DNA of 64,000 nucleotides from Streptomyces sp. CG4 (GCF_041080655.1 NZ_CP163525.1:8618001-8682000), one strand, 5' to 3'; positions 9,017 through 18,756 are shown, counted from the first letter of the stretch. Notes: generated by a model not told the origin, from the letters alone. Numbers and translations: made by a program.

Positions 9017-10009
9017 TCACATCCCCCAGCGCAGCGCCGGGGTCTTCACCGGCGCGTCCCACAGCCGCAGCAGCTCCTCGTCGATCTGACAGAGCGTCAC
9101 CGAGGTGCCGGCCATGTCCAGCGAGGTGACGTAGTTGCCGACGAGCGTGCGGGCCACGGTCACTCCGCGCTCGCCGAGCACCCGCTGCACCTCGGCGTTG
9201 AAGCCGAACAGCTCCAGCAGCGGGGTGGCGCCCATGCCGTTGACCAGCACCAGCACGGGGTTGCGTGGCGGCATGTCCTCCAGGATCGCGTTCACTGCGA
9301 AGTCGGCGATCTCCCCGGAGGTCATCATCGGCCGCCGCTCCCGGCCGGGCTCGCCGTGGATGCCGATGCCCAACTCCAGCTCGCCGTCCGGCAGCTCGAA
9401 GGTCGGGGTGCCTTTCGCCGGGGTCGTACAGGCGCTGAGGGCCACGCCGAAGCTGCGCGCGTTCTCGTTCACCTGGCGCCCGATGGCCTCGACCCGCTCC
9501 AGCGGCTGCCCCTCGGCGGCCGCGGCGCCCGCGATCTTCTCCACGAACAGAGTCGCGCCGGTGCCGCGCCGGCCCGCCGTGTAAAGGCTGTCGGTGACCG
9601 CCACGTCGTCGTTCACCAGCACCTTGGCGACCTGGATGCCCTCGTCTTCGGCCAGTTCGGCCGCCATGTCGAAGTTCAGTACGTCACCGGTGTAGTTCTT
9701 CACGACGAACAGCACCCCGGCGCCGCTGTCCACGGCGGCCGCGGCACGCGCCATCTGGTCCGGCACCGGTGAGGTGAACACCTCGCCGGGACACGCCGCG
9801 GAGAGCATGCCCGGACCGACGAACCCGCCGTGCAGCGGCTCGTGCCCCGACCCGCCGCCGGACACCAGCGCGACCTGCCCGGCCACCGGAGCATCCCGGC
9901 GGACGATCACCCGGTTCTCCACGTCCACGGTCAGATCGGGATACGCGGCCGCCATCCCGCGCAGCGCGTCCGCCACGACGGTCTCGGGCACGTTGATCAG
10001 CATCTTCAT
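9017..10009 (-). CDS. dhaK: Dihydroxyacetone kinase substrate-binding subunit DhaK
   Basis: A 330-residue DhaK with the characteristic SGGGSGHEPLH motif for substrate binding and His218 in LGIGIHGEPG, the histidine that holds dihydroxyacetone covalently as a hemiaminal. Together with DhaL and DhaM it makes dihydroxyacetone phosphate at the expense of phosphoenolpyruvate. It has a strong AAGGAGG ribosome site. It leads a three-gene operon that contains no glycerol dehydrogenase or DhaR/DhaS-type regulator, so dihydroxyacetone must come from elsewhere. Confidence 0.95.
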   Translation of the reverse strand: MKMLINVPETVVADALRGMAAAYPDLTVDVENRVIVRRDAPVAGQVALVSGGGSGHEPLHGGFVGPGMLSAACPGEVFTSPVPDQMARAAAAVDSGAGVLFVVKNYTGDVLNFDMAAELAEDEGIQVAKVLVNDDVAVTDSLYTAGRRGTGATLFVEKIAGAAAAEGQPLERVEAIGRQVNENARSFGVALSACTTPAKGTPTFELPDGELELGIGIHGEPGRERRPMMTSGEIADFAVNAILEDMPPRNPVLVLVNGMGATPLLELFGFNAEVQRVLGERGVTVARTLVGNYVTSLDMAGTSVTLCQIDEELLRLWDAPVKTPALRWGM

Positions 10010-10023
10010 GGGTACCTCCTTGT

Positions 10024-10043
10024 GAGACTAGCAGATGGGTCTC
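10024..10043. promoter_or_regulatory. Spaced inverted repeat upstream of dhaK
   Basis: GAGAC and GTCTC arms are separated by ten bases directly upstream of the dhaK ribosome site. The position fits an operator for the dha operon; the short arms make this uncertain. Confidence 0.3.
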
Positions 10044-10899
10044 TGGCAAGAGTCTTTGCTGGTCAGGATGGGTGAGGTCAGTTATCGATCTTGGCGGTCC
10101 ACGGCGGCTGAAAGCGGGTTCCGGCGGTCCTGATGCCGACTCAACGCTGACTTTTCTGATAGGGTGTCAGATATCCCTTGGTGATCGATGGTGGCGCTGT
10201 CGAAATCCTGCTGTCGGCAGTATCGACCTTGCAGCGGCCAAGGTCACGCGGAGTGGAGCGGACGCCCATAAATGGCTTCCGGTGTCGTTCGCGGGTCGCA
10301 GTTCGGTGTCGGCGCTGCGAGTGATCTTGAGGCAGACATGAGGCCCGTTGGTCCGGCATGAAGGGCTGACGTCATGACGGCAGCATGAGGCCTCTGGTGC
10401 GCACATAGGCCTGTACGTCAGTGCAGTCGACGCGCGTGTGGCCGCGGTGGTCGCCGGGTTCTTGCTATCAGGCTGCGTCGGACAACTCGGGCGAGTGGCG
10501 TTGGCGGTTCTTCCCAGGTCAGAGGCATCGAAGACCCTCGGGCGTCAGCAAAAGGCCAGCATCGGACGCCGAGGAGTCAGCACCACATGGCAGCACGCGC
10601 GCTCGCACGCCGCGGATGAACTCCTTCGACCGCAGGGTGATCGATGGCCTTCTCGCTCGAAGTGGCAGCCACCCCCATCACGCGCTTCGACTTCCAGCCT
10701 GGATCGGCCTCCGCTCCACGGCGCTCGGGCTGGTGCGTTCGGGGGTGCCAGTCACCGGAGCGACGTGGACGGGGACCTTCGCGCCCCCGCTCGACAGCGG
10801 CCGGAGCGCTTCCGCCGAAGTGGGCCCGGCTCCGTGCTGCACCTCACGGGGCACTGGTCGGGGCCGGCGCGCCTCGAAGCACGGGGCCGGCTCGTCCCG
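10044..10899. other. Region without recognisable genes, including the foreign tail of the GH3 frame
   Basis: About 630 bases between the dha operon and the truncated GH3 gene hold no ORF with recognisable similarity; base composition is lower in GC than the flanks in 10070-10420. CATGAGGCC occurs twice (near 10338 and 10385). From 10678 to about 10899 the GH3 reading frame stays open but its translation no longer resembles GH3. The whole stretch looks like deletion debris. Confidence 0.45.
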
Positions 10900-12873
10900 G
10901 CGGCCGGCGGGGGAGACGTCGCCGGCGAGGACGCGGGCCAGGGCGGTGCCGGCCGCCTGGCCGCCGTGGGACGTCCAGAGCATCGCCGACAGCGACGTGT
11001 GATCCACGGCGTACGGATACGCCGACACCAGCGCCAGCACCGTGTTCGGGTTGACGGTGCGGGCCGCGCGCAGGAGGCGCTCCTGCTGGGCGGGGAGGGC
11101 CAGGGTCGTACGGTCCTCGGTCTCGCGGCCGTTGATGTGCGGATCGTTACCCGCGACCACCAGGACCACGTCCGCCTGTGAGGCGACCCTGTTCACCGCG
11201 TCCTCGCCGCTTTCGACGACGACGACCTCGAAGATCTCTCCGTTCCCGTCGGCAACCTTGAGGCCGTCGGCGGCGACAGAGACGTGGTGACCCGTTCCCA
11301 TGTGCCGAAGAAGGTGCCCGTTCTCGTGTGGTTCCAGGCGGAACGTCTCCTGGACGACCCATCCTCCGGGCTGGTCGGCGCAGGCGCGGACACGGCCGTC
11401 CTCGGCGACCGAGAGATAGCGGCCGTCGGGGGAGCGCAGGGTCAGCACGCCCTCGCCCCAGTCGACGAGCGCGAACTCCGTGCCGGCCGCGTCGGTGGTG
11501 AGCGGGGGCAGGTCCGTACGGCCCGCGAGCAGGGCGGGGTCGAGGGCGCCCTCGGCGCCGCGCACCTCGTCGGCTGTGTCCGCCTCGGGGACGTGCAGGA
11601 AGGTTCCGGCCGAGGTCTTCAGCAGGATCCGGTCCACGCCCTCCGCGACCTCCACACGCTCCGCGCCGAACCGCTCGTACAGGCCCTCCAGCGGCGTCGA
11701 GCGGTGGATGAGCGTGCCGCTGTACCAGTCGAGCTTGCACTCGTCCGCGAGCAGGCCGACCACGGCGAGCCGGGTGTCGGGCGCGAGCGGCAGCAGGCCG
11801 GCGCTGTTCTTGAGCAGGACGACCGCCTGCTCGGCGGCCTCCTGGGCGAGGGCGCGGTGGGCCGGGGTGTCGAAGTCCTGGGTGAGCGCGTGCGGGTCGT
11901 ACTCCGGGTCGAACTCGCCGAGCCGGAAGCGGACCGAGAGCTGGCGGCGGACCGCCGTGTCGAGGTCCGACTCGGTCAGCAGGCCCTGTTCCAGGGCTCC
12001 TCGGACCCGTGCGGTGATCTTCGAGCTGTCCGTGCCGTGGTCGGTGAAGCTGTCGACGCCGGCCAGCAGCGCGGCGGCCGTCGCCTCCTCGTGGGTGTCG
12101 AAGTAGTGCTCGGAGTCGACCAGGTTGGAGGGCGCGCCCGCGTCCGAGCAGACGAGGAGGTCCTCGTCCGTCCAGGTGCGCAGGTGCTCGCGCAGGTACG
12201 GGGAGACGTGGTTGGGGCGGCCGTTGACCAGGTTGTACGCCGGCATCACGCCTGCCGTCGCGCCCGCCTCGACCGTCTCGCGGAAGGCGCGCAGGTCGTA
12301 CTCGTGCAGCACGCGCGGGCGGATCGTGGAGGACGTGACGTCACGGCCCGTCTCGTTGTTGTGGGCCAGCCAGTGCTTGAGGACGGGCGCGGTGCGCCAG
12401 TACGTCGGGTGGTCGCCGCGCAGGCCACGGGTGTACGCGGTGGCGATGGCCGAGGTGAGCTTCGGGTCCTCGGAGTAGCCCTCCTCGTTTCGGCCCCACA
12501 GGGGGTGGCGCAGGAGGTCGACCGTGGGGGACCAGACGTTCAGGCCCACGCGGTCGTCGCGGGCGCGCATCGCGCGGGTCTCCTTGGAGACGGCCTCGCC
12601 GACCCGTCGTACGAGATCGGTGTTCCAGGTCGCCCCGAGGCCGACGGCCTGCGGGAAGACGGTGGCCGGGCCCATCCAGGCCACGCCGTGCAGAGCCTCC
12701 TGGCCGGTGCGGAACGCGGCGATGCCGAGGCGCTCCACAGCGGGCACGAACTGGTGCAGGAATCCCACCTTTTCGTCGAGCGTGAGCCGGGACAGAAGGT
12801 CGTCGATGCGCTTCGCGAACGGCAGCTGCGGATCGCGGAAAGGCAGTGGCGTGTGCGGCGTGTGTACGGACAC
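10678..12873 (-). pseudogene. C-terminally truncated GH3 glycosidase
   Basis: The first roughly 658 residues match a GH3 beta-glycosidase (glucosidase/xylosidase type). They include the catalytic barrel with the nucleophile Asp244 in VCSDAGAP, the KHW and NLVNGRPNHVS blocks, and the alpha/beta sandwich domain (VLLKNSAGLLPL, VVLVVAGNDPHINGRETEDR). An inserted beta-trefoil/fascin-like segment (LRSPDGRYLSVAEDG) interrupts the second domain. At GDVSPAGR (about position 10900) the similarity stops. The usual LTQTW strand, the rest of domain 2 and the FnIII domain (about 200-250 residues) are replaced by 74 Arg/Pro-rich residues. No signal peptide is present, so it would act in the cytoplasm on imported oligosaccharides. 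The start is GTG. It is divergent from a sugar importer. Activity is doubtful. Confidence 0.75.
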
Positions 12874-12906
12874 GCGGGATTCCTTGAGGGGGAGCTGGCA
12901 GGCTAT

Positions 12907-12920
12907 TCGAAGCGCTTCGA
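12907..12920. promoter_or_regulatory. LacI-type operator, copy 1
   Basis: TCGAAGCGCTTCGA, a perfect 14-bp palindrome with the central CG step typical of LacI/GalR-family operators, lies 33 bases upstream of the GH3 start. An identical copy is at 13065-13078. Confidence 0.7.
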
Positions 12921-13064
12921 TGCTCTTCAGGCATCAGCGAGGTGTCAAGAGATCAACATCAACTCATCAAGCAGGTCATACATATAGTGCCCCCCAGTGC
13001 CCCGTAGGAATCTTGGAACCGACCCTTGTGCGCCCATGGGTGTTCACTTAACCTCACAGCAACA

Positions 13065-13078
13065 TCGAAGCGCTTCGA
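13065..13078. promoter_or_regulatory. LacI-type operator, copy 2
   Basis: A second exact TCGAAGCGCTTCGA, 158 bases from the first and 117 bases upstream of the importer start. Two identical sites in a divergent promoter imply joint control of GH3 and the importer, possibly by looping. No LacI gene adjoins; the one LacI gene of the window (58685) has a different palindrome. Confidence 0.7.
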
Positions 13079-13195
13079 CTGTAAATCACGTCGTAGTAAT
13101 GGGATGTCTGCTTTCAGCTCAGCCAGTTCCAGTCACGACACCGCAGCCGACGGCCCACCGCCGGGTGTCCAGGTGCGCCATGAAGGGTTGACGCA

Positions 13196-14872
13196 ATGAC
13201 GCCGAACGCCGCCTCCTCCGGACTGAGCCGGAGAAGCTTTCTCGCCTCCACGGCGGTCGCCACCGCGGCGGCGGCCGGGGGAATGCCGCTGCTCACCGCC
13301 TGCGGTGGCTCGGACACCGGGTCGCAAGGCGGCACCACGTCGGGCAAGGCCGCCGACAAGCTGCTCCCGACTTACGTCGCCGGCACGGTCGCCAAGCCGG
13401 ACCTTCCGTCGAAGAACGGTTCGTCGGCCGGCTACACCCGCAAGATCGACCTCGCGGCCCTCGCCACCTCGGTCCCGCACAAGCTCGGCACCGGCGCCTC
13501 CTTCACGATCATGTCCCCCCTCTGGGGCACCCCGCCGAAGACCGATTGCGCGTACTACAAGGCGGTCGACGCGGCGGCGGGCACCAAGGTCACCTGGCAG
13601 AACCAGGACGGCAACACCTACGCCCAGAAGCTCGGCGCCGTTCTCGCCTCCAGCTCCATACCCGACATGGTGGTCGTGCCCAGCTGGTTGCTGGTCGGCC
13701 AGATCCCGAACGCGGTGTCCGCGAAGTTCATGGACCTCGGCCCCTACCTGGCGGGCGACAACGTCAAGAAGTACCCGAACCTGGCCGCGATCCCCTCCGA
13801 CTCCTGGCGCATGTCCATCTTCGGCGGAGCGCTGCGCGGTATCCCGATGCCCACCGCTGCCGCGTCGTCCATCGTGCCCTACTACCGCAAGGACATCTTC
13901 GACAAGAAGGGCTACACCGTACCCAAGTCGCCCGAGGAGTTCCTCAGCTGGGCCAAGGACGTCACCAGCGCCAAGGCCAAGGTGTACGCCTGCGGGGACA
14001 ACATGACCTGGGTATCGGCGGGCATCTTCGGCGTCCGTCCCTCCGGGACGCTCGGCTGGAACATCGGGGACGACGGCAAGCTGACCTACCGTATCGAGCA
14101 GCCCGAGTACCTCGAGGCCCTGGAGTGGACTCGCAAGCTGTTCGACGCCGGCGTGGTCCATCCCGACGACAGGGCGCGCACCGGCGACGCGGGCCAGCGG
14201 TTCACCTCCGGACAGATCCTGGTCATGGCCGATGACGCCTCGGCCTGGTACGTCAAGACCGCCGAACAGGCGAAGTCCCATCCGGACTTCAAGATCGAGG
14301 GCATGGACTACTTCGGCGCCGGCGGCGGCAACCCGAAGCTGTGGGCGTCCTCGCCCGCCAGCATCTGGTCGCTGATCCGCAAGGGCGCCTCCAAGGAGAC
14401 CGTGGAGAACGCGCTGGCCGCCGCCAACTTCGCGGCAGCGCCCTACGGCACCAAGGAGCGCATGCTCGTCGACTACGGCGTCGAGGGCACCCACTACACG
14501 GTCAAGGACGGCGTCCCGGTCAAGAACGACCAGGGCAACTCCGAGGTGATCAACGCCTGGGTGATGCTGGCGTCCCCGGCCCCCTACTTCGCCCACCCCG
14601 ACTTTCCCGATGTCGCCCGCAAGCAGGTCGAGTGGCAGCAGCGGATGGGTGCCTTCATGAAGAAGACGTCCACCTTCGGCATGAACATCGTCGAACCGAC
14701 CCGCTACGCGAACCTCGCCAGCCAGTTCGAGCAGCTGGAGATCGACTTCGTGCGCGGCCACAAGAAGCTGTCCGATGTGCAGCAGGCCATCTCTACCTGG
14801 AAGTCCTCCGGTGGCGACAAGCTGCGCGACTGGTACAAGCAGCTCCTCGACAAGAACGGCAGCGGCAACTGA
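13196..14872 (+). CDS. Sugar ABC importer, substrate-binding lipoprotein (Tat-exported)
   Basis: A 558-residue family 1 extracellular solute-binding protein of the longer YtcQ/LplA group. The N-terminus combines a Tat motif SRRSFLAS with a lipobox LLTAC (Cys36), so it is exported folded and lipid-anchored. Tryptophan- and tyrosine-rich segments (TMTWVSAGIFGVRP, DNMTW, ASSPASIWSLI) are typical of oligosaccharide binders. It is the first gene of a three-gene CUT1 operon overlapping the next permease gene by three bases (TGATG). It is probably controlled by the TCGAAGCGCTTCGA sites upstream. With GH3 divergent and GH12 downstream, cello- or xyloglucan oligosaccharides are reasonable substrates, by inference. 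Confidence 0.88.
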   Translation: MTPNAASSGLSRRSFLASTAVATAAAAGGMPLLTACGGSDTGSQGGTTSGKAADKLLPTYVAGTVAKPDLPSKNGSSAGYTRKIDLAALATSVPHKLGTGASFTIMSPLWGTPPKTDCAYYKAVDAAAGTKVTWQNQDGNTYAQKLGAVLASSSIPDMVVVPSWLLVGQIPNAVSAKFMDLGPYLAGDNVKKYPNLAAIPSDSWRMSIFGGALRGIPMPTAAASSIVPYYRKDIFDKKGYTVPKSPEEFLSWAKDVTSAKAKVYACGDNMTWVSAGIFGVRPSGTLGWNIGDDGKLTYRIEQPEYLEALEWTRKLFDAGVVHPDDRARTGDAGQRFTSGQILVMADDASAWYVKTAEQAKSHPDFKIEGMDYFGAGGGNPKLWASSPASIWSLIRKGASKETVENALAAANFAAAPYGTKERMLVDYGVEGTHYTVKDGVPVKNDQGNSEVINAWVMLASPAPYFAHPDFPDVARKQVEWQQRMGAFMKKTSTFGMNIVEPTRYANLASQFEQLEIDFVRGHKKLSDVQQAISTWKSSGGDKLRDWYKQLLDKNGSGN

Positions 14873-15933
14873 TGTCCATGACGGCCGGTAGCAGGCCCGA
14901 CGGGACCAGCCCGTCCGTGGCCGTCGAGGAACCGACGGCCGCGGTCGCCACCGCGGCGGCGAAGGACCGGGTGCCCCGCAGGACGAGCAAGGCCGGCAAG
15001 GCGGGCAAGGTCCCGTGGCGGATCCGGCTGCGCCGCGACCGCGGGCTCATCCTGATGACCTTGCCCGTCATCGTCCTGCTCCTCCTCTTCAACTACGTCC
15101 CCCTGCTCGGCAACGTCGTCGCCTTCCAGGACTACGACCCGTACGCCTCCAGCAACGGCATCACGGCGATCTTCCACAGCCCCTGGGTGGGCGTGGAGCA
15201 GTTCTCGCGGATGCTCGACGACCCGCTGTTCTGGAGCGCGGTGAAGAACACCATCATCCTGTTCGTGCTCCAACTGGTGCTGTTCTTCCCGGTACCGATC
15301 GTCCTCGCGCTGGTCATCAACAGCGTGATCCGGCCCCGGGTGCGAGCCGTGGCGCAGGCGATCATGTATCTGCCGCACTTCTTCTCGTGGGTCCTCGTGG
15401 TGACCGTGTTCCAGCAGATCCTCGGTGGCGCGGGCATCATCGCGCAGACCCTGGCGAAGCACGGGTGGAGCGGCTTCGACCTGATGACCAACGCGGACGT
15501 CTTCAAGTATCTGGTCATCGGGCAGGCCGTGTGGAAGGACGCCGGCTGGGGGATCATCGTCTTCCTCGCGGCCCTGTCCGCCGTCAGCACCGACCTGTAC
15601 GAGGCCGCCGCCATGGACGGCGCGGGGCGCCGGCGCCGTATGTGGCATGTCACGCTGCCCGCACTGCGCCCGGTGATCGCGCTGCTGCTGGTCCTGCGGG
15701 TGGGCGACGCGCTGAGCGTCGGATTCGAGCAGTTCCTGCTCCAGCGGGACGCGGTCGGCACAAGGGCCGCCGAGGTCCTCGACACCTATGTGTGGAGCGT
15801 GGGCATCAAGTACGGCGACTTCAGCTACGCGGCCGCGGTCGGCCTCGTCAAGGGAGCCATCGGAGTGTGTCTCGTCCTGGGCGCGAACAAGGTCGCGCAC
15901 CTGCTCGGCGAGCAGGGGGTGTACCAGAAGTGA
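14872..15933 (+). CDS. Sugar ABC importer permease (LplB-type)
   Basis: A 353-residue inner-membrane permease with about six membrane spans after a long charged N-terminal tail. The EAA loop EAAAMDGAGRRRRMWHVTLPALRP (about residues 243-266) is the site that contacts the ATPase. The start ATG overlaps the stop of the binding-protein gene; a second ATG two codons later could also serve. Translation is probably coupled, since no independent ribosome site is visible. Confidence 0.88.
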   Translation: MSMTAGSRPDGTSPSVAVEEPTAAVATAAAKDRVPRRTSKAGKAGKVPWRIRLRRDRGLILMTLPVIVLLLLFNYVPLLGNVVAFQDYDPYASSNGITAIFHSPWVGVEQFSRMLDDPLFWSAVKNTIILFVLQLVLFFPVPIVLALVINSVIRPRVRAVAQAIMYLPHFFSWVLVVTVFQQILGGAGIIAQTLAKHGWSGFDLMTNADVFKYLVIGQAVWKDAGWGIIVFLAALSAVSTDLYEAAAMDGAGRRRRMWHVTLPALRPVIALLLVLRVGDALSVGFEQFLLQRDAVGTRAAEVLDTYVWSVGIKYGDFSYAAAVGLVKGAIGVCLVLGANKVAHLLGEQGVYQK

Positions 15934-16856
15934 GCCTCAACACGCAGCTCATCCGCAGCCTGAAGGCTCCTGCCCGCCCCGTGTGGGAGGAGCCGCCGAG
16001 CAAGGCAGGAACCACCGCCAAGAGCGGCTTCCTCCTGCTGTGCTGCCTGGGAGTGCTCGGTCCGCTGTGGATCGTGATCGTCACCAGCCTCTCTCCCAAA
16101 CCCGTGATCGACCGGGCCGGCGGCCTCGTCGTGATCCCCCAGGGCATCACCTTCGTCAACTACACGGAACTGCTCGGCGGCGGCCAGGTCAGCCGCGCGA
16201 TCATGGTCTCGGTCGGTGTCACGCTCTTCGGCACGCTGTTCTCGATGACGGTGTCGGTGCTGGCGGCCTACGGCCTGTCGCGGCCGGGGAGTCTGGGCCA
16301 CCGGTTCTTCCTGATGGCCATGATGGCGACGATGTTCTTCGGGGCCGGACTCATACCGACGTACCTTCTGGTACAGACGCTGGGCCTCACCGACACCTAT
16401 CTGTCACTGGTGCTGCCGAGCGCGGTCAGTGTCTTCAACATCCTCGTCCTGCGGGGCTTCTTCATGGGCATCTCACCCGAACTCACCGAGTCCGCCCGCA
16501 TCGACGGGGCCAGTGACCTGCGCATCCTGCTGACCATTATCGTGCCGCTGTCGCGCGCGGTGCTGGCCGTCATCTCGCTGTTCTACGCGGTCGGCTACTG
16601 GAGTGCCTGGTTCAACGCCTCCATCTACCTCTCCGACCAGAACATGATGCCGCTGCAGAACGTGCTCATCCAACTGGTCCAGAAGAACACCGAGGCGCCG
16701 ACCGGTCTCCAGCAGCAGGTCCGCACCGGACAACTGTCCTCGCTGGGGCTGCAGATGGCTGTCATGGTCCTCGCGCTGATCCCCGTCGCGGTTGCCTCCC
16801 CCTTCGTCCAGCGGCACTTCAAGAAGGGCATGCTCACCGGAGCCATCAAGGGCTGA
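15930..16856 (+). CDS. Sugar ABC importer permease (YtcP-type)
   Basis: A 308-residue second permease with six membrane spans and the EAA-type loop ESARIDGASDLRILLTIIVPLS. It starts at GTG in a GTGA overlap with the previous gene. The operon has no ATP-binding subunit. In Streptomyces, importers of this CUT1 class commonly share the MsiK ATPase encoded elsewhere, so the complex is likely functional. Confidence 0.88.
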   Translation: MSLNTQLIRSLKAPARPVWEEPPSKAGTTAKSGFLLLCCLGVLGPLWIVIVTSLSPKPVIDRAGGLVVIPQGITFVNYTELLGGGQVSRAIMVSVGVTLFGTLFSMTVSVLAAYGLSRPGSLGHRFFLMAMMATMFFGAGLIPTYLLVQTLGLTDTYLSLVLPSAVSVFNILVLRGFFMGISPELTESARIDGASDLRILLTIIVPLSRAVLAVISLFYAVGYWSAWFNASIYLSDQNMMPLQNVLIQLVQKNTEAPTGLQQQVRTGQLSSLGLQMAVMVLALIPVAVASPFVQRHFKKGMLTGAIKG

Positions 16857-16866
16857 GACCCCGGCG

Positions 16867-16948
16867 ACCTCGCCCGGTGACCGGCGAGGTGCCCGCCACC
16901 CACCAGGATTTCTTCCGGCGACGCGGAGCTGGTCCAGCTCGTCGCCGG
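16867..16948. terminator. Two hairpins between importer operon and GH12 gene
   Basis: The first has 8-bp arms ACCTCGCC / GGCGAGGT (16867-16890). The second is a strong compound hairpin: outer arms CCGGCGAC / GTCGCCGG (16915-16922, 16941-16948) and inner arms GAGCTGG / CCAGCTC. They probably terminate or attenuate read-through into the GH12 gene. No U-tract is seen, as is common in high-GC actinomycetes. Confidence 0.55.
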
Positions 16949-17019
16949 AGAGGACCACGTCCTCAGCAAGGGGCGTGGCAAGAACCCCCACATCTCCCCC
17001 CACCCATGGAAGGGACAGC

Positions 17020-17736
17020 ATGGTGAAAAGCAGAACAGGCAAGATAACCATGGCGGTGCTCGCGTCGGCGATGGCGCTCGGCGCCACCGTCGGCCTCGCC
17101 TCCGCCCGCGCTTCGGCCGCCGTCTGGAACTCCTGCGACCAGTGGGCCAGCACCAGCCTGGACGGTTACAGGCTCTACAACAACATCTGGGGCTCCGGTG
17201 CGGGCGGCCAGTGCATCTGGGCCAACTCCGGGACCGGTTGGGGAGTCTGGGCCGACCACCCCAACACCGGCGGTATCAAGTCCTACGCCAACTCGACGAA
17301 GTCGATCAACAAGTCGATCGACACCCTCAGCCGGCTCACCAGCGACTACAACGTCAGCGTCCCGTCGTCCGGCGCGTACAACACGTCGTACGACATCTGG
17401 GACAACGCCCACCAGTACGAGATCATGCTCTGGGTCAACCACACCGGAGCCGTCGGCCCGATCGGCAGCTGGCAGGCCAACGTCACGCTCGGCGGCCACA
17501 ACTGGGACGTCTACAAGGGCACCAACGGGTCGAACCAGGTGTTCTCGTTCCTGCGGACGTCCAACTCCGACTCCGGCACCGTGGACGTCAAGCAGGTCCT
17601 CAACTGGATCGCCTACACCAAGGGCTGGATGCCCGGCAACGAGGTCATCGGCGACGTGCAGTTCGGCTATGAGATCACCTCGTCGTCCGGCGGACTCAAC
17701 TTCAACACCAACAACCTGACCGTCAGCGGCGGCTGA
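17020..17736 (+). CDS. Secreted GH12 endoglucanase / xyloglucanase
   Basis: A 238-residue secreted enzyme. The signal peptide ends near ASA (about residue 33); the mature chain begins with the GH12 pattern WNSCDQW. The nucleophile Glu lies in YEIMLWVN and the acid/base Glu in FGYEITSS, both intact. Members cleave beta-1,4-glucan or xyloglucan internally. There is no binding module. The ATG follows a GGAAGGGA ribosome site. It lies downstream of the importer operon, separated by hairpins, and fits a pathway in which GH12 releases oligosaccharides that the importer takes up. Confidence 0.9.
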   Translation: MVKSRTGKITMAVLASAMALGATVGLASARASAAVWNSCDQWASTSLDGYRLYNNIWGSGAGGQCIWANSGTGWGVWADHPNTGGIKSYANSTKSINKSIDTLSRLTSDYNVSVPSSGAYNTSYDIWDNAHQYEIMLWVNHTGAVGPIGSWQANVTLGGHNWDVYKGTNGSNQVFSFLRTSNSDSGTVDVKQVLNWIAYTKGWMPGNEVIGDVQFGYEITSSSGGLNFNTNNLTVSGG

Positions 17737-17779
17737 CCAGACATCAGGGCCGGGGTCGGTCCGTCTCCTTCCTCAGGCG

Positions 17780-17816
17780 CGGCTGGCCTCGGTCCCCCGA
17801 CATCGAGAGCCAGCCG
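17780..17816. terminator. Hairpin after GH12 gene
   Basis: Arms CGGCTGGC-CTCG and CGAG-A-GCCAGCCG around a 12-base loop, 44 bases after the GH12 stop and before the convergent enoyl-CoA hydratase end; a likely bidirectional terminator. Confidence 0.55.
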
Positions 17817-17858
17817 TGCCTCGGTGCCCTAGAGGGAGCCGAGACGGGATGGCGGCAA

Positions 17859-18662
17859 TCAGCGCGCGACGCTGCGCATCAGTCTCTCAAGGTCGCGTTC
17901 GCCTGCCGGTGTTTGCGCCCCGTCCTGCAGGGCTCCGCTGATCAGGTGTTGAGCGGCCGGCAGACTGATCGTAGAAGCCAAGGCGTCGTTCTCACGGAGG
18001 AGCCCTTCCTTGAAGTCATCGGCGGGCAGCGAGCGCCTGGCCGCTTCGATGACACCGTCGGGCAGCGTGGCGATGTTACGGGCGATACGGTCGACGAACT
18101 CGTCGAGCTCGTGGGTCGGCAGGGCCCGGTTGATCCAGCCGTAGGACGCTGCGGTCTCGGCATCGAACAGGTCGGCGGTGAGGACCACCTCCAGTGCGCG
18201 GTTGCGACCCACGCGGTCCCGGAGGTACTGCGTTCCGCCTCCGCCGGGGATGATGCCCATGAGCGCTTCGATCCGACCGAGTCCGGCGGTCTCCATGGCG
18301 GCGAACGCCATGTCCGCCGCGGCCACGAATTCCGCGCCGCCTCCGCGGGCCTTCCCGGCGAGCTTCACGATGGTCACCTGGGGCTGATGGCGAATCAGCT
18401 CACCGATCGCCTGGAACACGTTGACGTCTGCCGACGCGGATGCAGCGAGTTCCTGGAGGGTGTCCGTCTCTTCCCCGATGCGCATGTCCACGTGAGCGAT
18501 GAAGAATTCCGGGTCGGCACTCGAGAAGACGATCACGCGGACGGTTGAATCGTCCTTGAGGCCGGTCAGCACCGTCCGCAGCTCGCGCATCATCGTCGTT
18601 CCGAGCGCGTTCACCGGGGGATTGTCGAGGACGATCCGGGCGACGCCGTGTTCGGTGCTCAC
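17859..18662 (-). CDS. Enoyl-CoA hydratase/isomerase-family protein
   Basis: A 267-residue crotonase-fold protein. The N-terminal GVARIVLDNPPVNALG, the oxyanion-hole segment AGKARGGGAEFVAAADM and IEALMGIIPGGGGTQYLRDRVG with the second catalytic Glu region are all present. The usual oxyanion SAG.D region reads SSADPEFFIAHVDM, so the exact reaction within the crotonase superfamily (hydratase, isomerase or other CoA-ester chemistry) cannot be fixed. The start is a GTG at 18662; an upstream in-frame stop rules out a much longer protein. It is divergent from an HxlR remnant, a pairing often seen between a regulator and its target. Confidence 0.85.
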   Translation of the reverse strand: MSTEHGVARIVLDNPPVNALGTTMMRELRTVLTGLKDDSTVRVIVFSSADPEFFIAHVDMRIGEETDTLQELAASASADVNVFQAIGELIRHQPQVTIVKLAGKARGGGAEFVAAADMAFAAMETAGLGRIEALMGIIPGGGGTQYLRDRVGRNRALEVVLTADLFDAETAASYGWINRALPTHELDEFVDRIARNIATLPDGVIEAARRSLPADDFKEGLLRENDALASTISLPAAQHLISGALQDGAQTPAGERDLERLMRSVAR

Positions 18663-18756
18663 GCGCAGGGTCGAGCAGGCATGTAGGTTTGCGATGCATA
18701 CCTAACGTCGGCGACGGCGCCCGCGGCTCACCCGGTTCAATGAGCCTTAGCGAGGT

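Noticed and set aside
13092..13104. Additional ACAT-N3-ATGT site upstream of the oligosaccharide importer (AATGGGATGTC)
   Set aside because: The left arm has two mismatches; only the right half matches, so it is not counted with the fucose-locus palindromes.
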